Assembly (NCBI GenBank): GCA_946481445.1
Contig: CAMLOA010000030.1
Span: forward strand, 1-10,655
Direction: 5' to 3'
DNA: 10,655 bases
Origin: an uncultured Devosia sp.
GTDB taxonomy: Bacteria; Pseudomonadota; Alphaproteobacteria; Rhizobiales; Devosiaceae
Below the pieces are notes generated by a model. It did not search any database and was not told the origin of the DNA. It was given only the letters and a program-made list of their open reading frames with translations. This document shows positions 8,050 through 10,655 of the stretch, one piece after another; the first letter of the stretch is position 1, and each line of letters opens with the position of its first letter. The position numbers and the translations under genes are program-made.

Positions 8050-9348
8050 TCAACGCCGGCGGAACCGCGCCACGAAGAAGCCGTCCATGCCCCCGTCCAC
8101 GCCGCCAGGCGCCATGGCCGGATGCGTCCGCACCAGCCCACGCGCCGAGACGGCCGTCTCCAGCCCCGGCAATTCTTCGACCCCAATGGGAGACAGATCA
8201 AGGCCCGGCAGGTGCTCGAGCGCCCACTCCACCTGGTCTTCGCCCTCGGCAGGTTCCAGCGAGCACACGCAATAGACGAGGACCCCGCCGGCATCCAGGC
8301 AACGGAAGGCATTGGTGAGCATGGCCCGCTGCAGGCGGACACGTCCGGCAACATCGGCGAGCGAGCGATGCCAGATGACTTCCGGATGCCGCCGGAAGGT
8401 GCCCGTCGCCGAACAGGGCGCGTCGAGCAGCACCGCGTCATAGGGGCTGGCGGGCGCATAATTGGCCGCATCGCCGATGATCGTCTGCGGCTTGTAGCCC
8501 AGCCGCTCCATGTTCCTGGCCAGCCGCTCCATGCGGCGGGTGTCGCCATCGAGGGCCGTGACGTCGTATCCGGCCTTGAGCAACTGGGCGGTCTTGCCGC
8601 CCGGGGCGGCGCAGAGGTCGAGGACACGGGCACCGGCCGGCAGGCCGACCAGCCGGGCGGGAATGGCCGAGGCGGCATCCTGGACCCACCAGCGGCCCTC
8701 GGTGTAGCCGGGCAGGGCCTCGACGGGCCGGTCACGCTGCTCGATGCGCACGGTATCGGCCATGACCGGGGTGGCGCCCAGCATGGCAACCAGATCGCGG
8801 TCGTTGTCCTTGAGGGTCAGGTCGAGCGGTGCCCCGGCCAGCAGCGCCTGCGAAAAGCCCGCTATGGCCGCCTCGCCATAGGCCTCCAGCCAGGTGTCGC
8901 CGAAAGTCTCGGGGATGAGCAGGTCATCGCTCAGCATGCCGAAACGGGCCGAATTGGCCTGTCCGTTGCGCAGCACGGCATTCATCAGGCCGGACAAGTG
9001 CCGGGCCTTGGGGTCGCGCTTGACGGCCTCGACCGCCAGGAACAGGGCGCTATGGGCACCGAGATCGGGCAGGAAGACCAGTTGCGCCAGGCTCAGGCGC
9101 AGCACGGCCTCAAACGTGCCCGACTTGGCAGGCATGCCCTTGTCGAGCAGGGCATGGATGATGAAGTTGAGCTGGCCGTGGCGGCGCAGGGCCGTGGTGA
9201 TCAGCCGGTTGGCCAGCGCCCGGTCGCGGCTGTCGGCCAGTTCCGATGCGGTGAGGGCCGAGAAGTTCTCGCCACCCAGCACGGCCTTGAGCCGCTCGGC
9301 GGCAACGAGACGGAGCTTGAGCCCCGCCGGTTCAGGTTTATGCGCCAC
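8050..9348 (-). CDS. rsmB: 16S rRNA (cytosine-5) methyltransferase, RsmB/Sun family
   Basis: RsmB methylates C967 (E. coli numbering) of 16S rRNA using S-adenosylmethionine. The 432-residue protein has the family layout. A NusB-like RNA-binding domain fills about residues 10-135 (DRALANRLITTALRRHGQL, LRLSLAQLVFL, HLSGLMNAVLR). The Rossmann methyltransferase domain follows, with the SAM motif VLDLCAAPGGKT (242-253), DAPCSATGTFRRHPEVIW (309-326, Cys312 assisting product release) and VYCVCSLEPAEGEDQV (358-373). Cys362 is the expected nucleophile. The end, GGMDGFFVARFRRR, is typical. The frame is open upstream to 9639 but runs antiphase through htpX, so the start must be near its end. The GTG at 9348 begins VAHKPEPAGLKLRLVAAERL, 10 bases after the htpX stop. 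The Shine-Dalgarno is poor, suggesting coupling to htpX translation. Confidence 0.95.
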   Translation of the reverse strand: MAHKPEPAGLKLRLVAAERLKAVLGGENFSALTASELADSRDRALANRLITTALRRHGQLNFIIHALLDKGMPAKSGTFEAVLRLSLAQLVFLPDLGAHSALFLAVEAVKRDPKARHLSGLMNAVLRNGQANSARFGMLSDDLLIPETFGDTWLEAYGEAAIAGFSQALLAGAPLDLTLKDNDRDLVAMLGATPVMADTVRIEQRDRPVEALPGYTEGRWWVQDAASAIPARLVGLPAGARVLDLCAAPGGKTAQLLKAGYDVTALDGDTRRMERLARNMERLGYKPQTIIGDAANYAPASPYDAVLLDAPCSATGTFRRHPEVIWHRSLADVAGRVRLQRAMLTNAFRCLDAGGVLVYCVCSLEPAEGEDQVEWALEHLPGLDLSPIGVEELPGLETAVSARGLVRTHPAMAPGGVDGGMDGFFVARFRRR

Positions 9349-9358
9349 GCTTCTGCTT

Positions 9359-10342
9359 TCATCCCCACGGACCGCGTCGTCCGCCGTCCTCGTCGGTCCG
9401 CCCGACGGTCGGCACGCGCCAGCCACCGCCAATGTCGCGGCCAGCCGAAGCGGGCTCATGGCGGGGCCGAGGCCTGCGGCCCTTATCGTCCACCTGCCGC
9501 TCGCCTGCAAGCCTGCGCAGGGCCTCGATGCGATTGCCGGTATCTGGGTGGGTCGCAAACAGATTGTCCATGCGCTGCCCGCTGAGGGGATTGACGATAT
9601 ACATATGGGCCATGGCCGGGTTGCGCTCGGCGGCGACATTGACCTGGCGGCCGGCCAGGGTGGCGATCTTGTGCAGGGCCGATGCCAGCGCCAGCGGATC
9701 GCCCGAGATCTCGGCGCCGCCGCGGTCGGCCTCGTATTCGCGGGTCCGGCTCACGGCCATCTGCACCAGCATGGCAGCGAGGGGGGCGAGAAAGACCATC
9801 AGCAGGGCGCCGACGCCGCCAAGCGGATTATCCCGGTTGTTGCCGCCGCCGAAGAAGAGGCCGAACTGCGCCAGCGCGGAGATGGCGCCCGCCAGGGTGG
9901 CGGTGATGGTCATGGTCAGCGTGTCGCGGCTGCGGATATGGGCGAGTTCGTGGGCGATGACGCCCGCTACCTCGCGGGTATCGAGGTGGCGCAGCAGCCC
10001 GGTCGACACGGCGACGGCGGCATTGTCGGGGTCGCGGCCGGTGGCGAAGGCGTTGGGCTGATCGGTCTGGATGACATAGACCTTGGGGGTCGGAATGCCG
10101 GCCTTGCGCGACAGGATATCGACCATGTCGTAGAGCTCGGGCACGCGGGAGCGCTCGACGGGGACGGCGCCCTGCATGCGCAGGACCAGCTTGTCCGAGT
10201 TCCAGTAGGCGAACAGGTTGGTCAGCCCGGCAAAGACCAGCGCGATCAGCATGCCGGACGTGCCGCCGATGAAATAGCCCACCACCATGAACAGGGCCGT
10301 CATGGCGGCAAGCAGGACAGTGGTGCGCAAGGCGTTGAACAT
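9359..10342 (-). CDS. htpX: Membrane zinc metalloprotease HtpX (M48B heat-shock protease)
   Basis: HtpX is an inner-membrane protease with a cytoplasmic active site that helps clear damaged membrane proteins, usually alongside FtsH. The 327-residue product shows two N-terminal membrane helices (about 6-24 and 30-48) and the conserved [30 protein letters not shown]. The zinc motif HELAH is at 131-135 (His131, Glu132, His135). Two more hydrophobic segments (about 143-164 and 175-196) precede [15 protein letters not shown], whose Glu202 is the likely third zinc ligand, and the late segment [15 protein letters not shown] is present. A basic, Gly/Arg-rich tail of roughly 45 residues ends in RRGPWG. 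I chose the ATG at 10342 because [18 protein letters not shown] is the usual N-terminus and AAGGG lies 8 bases upstream; a TTG at 10375 would add 11 unlikely residues. rsmB follows after 10 bases. Confidence 0.96.
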   Translation of the reverse strand: MFNALRTTVLLAAMTALFMVVGYFIGGTSGMLIALVFAGLTNLFAYWNSDKLVLRMQGAVPVERSRVPELYDMVDILSRKAGIPTPKVYVIQTDQPNAFATGRDPDNAAVAVSTGLLRHLDTREVAGVIAHELAHIRSRDTLTMTITATLAGAISALAQFGLFFGGGNNRDNPLGGVGALLMVFLAPLAAMLVQMAVSRTREYEADRGGAEISGDPLALASALHKIATLAGRQVNVAAERNPAMAHMYIVNPLSGQRMDNLFATHPDTGNRIEALRRLAGERQVDDKGRRPRPRHEPASAGRDIGGGWRVPTVGRTDEDGGRRGPWG

Positions 10343-10361
10343 CAAAGGAGCCCTTGGGTTC
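10337..10361 (-). promoter_or_regulatory. Nested inverted repeats covering the htpX ribosome binding site and start codon
   Basis: GAAC (10337-10340) pairs with GTTC (10358-10361), and inside them AAGG (10345-10348) pairs with CCTT (10352-10355) around a 3-base loop. In the minus-strand transcript the AAGG of the htpX Shine-Dalgarno is in the inner stem. The last base of the ATG (10340) is in the outer stem. The two short stems are separated by an uneven internal loop, so the fold would be weak. That is what an RNA thermometer needs, but also what chance can produce. Confidence 0.35.
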
Positions 10362-10374
10362 TGTTGGTTGGGCA

Positions 10375-10405
10375 ATTATGTTGTGTGGCGATCGGTTCCA
10401 TGCAA
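10375..10405 (-). promoter_or_regulatory. Possible htpX promoter in the divergent region
   Basis: On the minus strand CATAAT (10380-10375; 5 of 6 matches to a -10 box) is preceded after 19 bases by TTGCAT (10405-10400; 3 of 6). The sequence around the -35 reads CTTGCAT; a CTTG start is also seen in heat-shock sigma (RpoH) promoters of alphaproteobacteria, but the -10 region does not settle the matter. Transcription would begin near 10368, about 26 bases before the ATG. A small inverted repeat, CATGC/GCATG (10399-10403 and 10409-10413), overlaps the -35 region. No clear promoter for the plus-strand gene is visible. Confidence 0.3.
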
Positions 10406-10438
10406 GCGGCATGACCAAATGGTAATCCGGATGAGGCC

Positions 10439-10651
10439 ATGAGCGACGATACTCCGCCCCAAGATGCTGATCCCGCCCCGCGCCCGCCGCTGAGCGACGC
10501 AGCCAGGCGCGCGCTGGCCGAAGCGGAGGCACGCCGCGCGGCGATCGATGCCAGGACCGCCTTTGCCCCCAAGGAGCAGGGCGGGCGGGGCGGCCTCGAG
10601 CCGGGCCGCTACGGCGACTGGGAAATCAAGGGCCTGACCAGCGACTTCTGA
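10439..10651 (+). CDS. DUF1674 / SdhAF4-family small protein (succinate dehydrogenase assembly factor 4)
   Basis: The complete 70-residue protein has a disordered, Pro/Ala-rich N-terminal half containing a charged helix (SDAARRALAEAEARRAAIDA). Its C-terminus GGRGGLEPGRYGDWEIKGLTSDF is the signature of DUF1674 (PF07896). In eukaryotes the family member SdhAF4/Sdh8 binds the flavinylated SdhA subunit and promotes succinate dehydrogenase assembly. The bacterial proteins keep the conserved C-terminal motif, but a role in this organism is inference. A conserved Thr/Pro position in 'LEPTRYGDWE' is Gly here (LEPGRYGDWE), a minor change. The ATG at 10439 follows GATGAGGCC, with GAGG rather close to the start. 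It is the only plus-strand gene and is divergent from htpX. No sdh gene is in the window. Confidence 0.9.
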   Translation: MSDDTPPQDADPAPRPPLSDAARRALAEAEARRAAIDARTAFAPKEQGGRGGLEPGRYGDWEIKGLTSDF

Positions 10652-10655
10652 AGCG

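Noticed and set aside
6285..9585. Long plus-strand frames opposite the heparinase-like gene and rsmB (529 and 536 codons)
   Set aside because: Same antisense artefact of high-GC coding DNA; compositions are low-complexity, rich in Gly, Gln and His, and have no motif.
9349..9639. Upstream extension of rsmB to 9639
   Set aside because: The added residues run out of phase through the htpX coding sequence and do not resemble the family; similarity begins just after the GTG at 9348.
1..10655. A new defence, mobile or toxin-antitoxin system
   Set aside because: Every coding region is assigned to a known family with housekeeping or membrane functions. No repeats in arrays, transposase, integrase or toxin-like small gene pairs are visible.

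Overview
The window is about 10.7 kb of GC-rich, densely coding chromosomal DNA. Protein content and gene order point to an alphaproteobacterium of the order Hyphomicrobiales, possibly near Devosia; the genus is a guess from overall resemblance, not a search result. I see eight protein genes on the minus strand and one on the plus strand at the right edge. I see no rRNA, tRNA, CRISPR array, insertion sequence, phage gene or attachment site. No stretch longer than 120 bases lacks a gene.

Read in the direction of minus-strand transcription (right to left), the right half is a housekeeping cluster. It runs htpX (membrane heat-shock zinc protease), rsmB (16S rRNA m5C methyltransferase), a heparinase II/III-like protein of unknown substrate, and purH (last two steps of IMP synthesis). 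The order rsmB, heparinase-like gene, purH is, from general knowledge, a recurring arrangement in this order of bacteria. htpX faces a small DUF1674/SdhAF4-type gene (succinate dehydrogenase assembly factor family) across a 96-base divergent promoter region.

The left half holds a lone MOP-superfamily polysaccharide flippase, leuC (isopropylmalate dehydratase large subunit), a small HEXXH zincin that overlaps the end of leuC, and a membrane-bound GGDEF diguanylate cyclase whose 3' end lies outside the window. leuD, the partner of leuC, is not here.

I find no new multi-gene system; the gene content is ordinary. The more interesting material is small and mostly regulatory. Inverted repeats cover or flank the ribosome binding sites of three genes (the cyclase, the heparinase-like gene and htpX). 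The htpX one pairs both the Shine-Dalgarno and the edge of the start codon, which would fit an RNA thermometer on a heat-shock gene. A further perfect inverted repeat sits just upstream of a good leuC promoter, and a longer imperfect one lies between purH and the flippase gene. All of these structures were read by eye without folding software.
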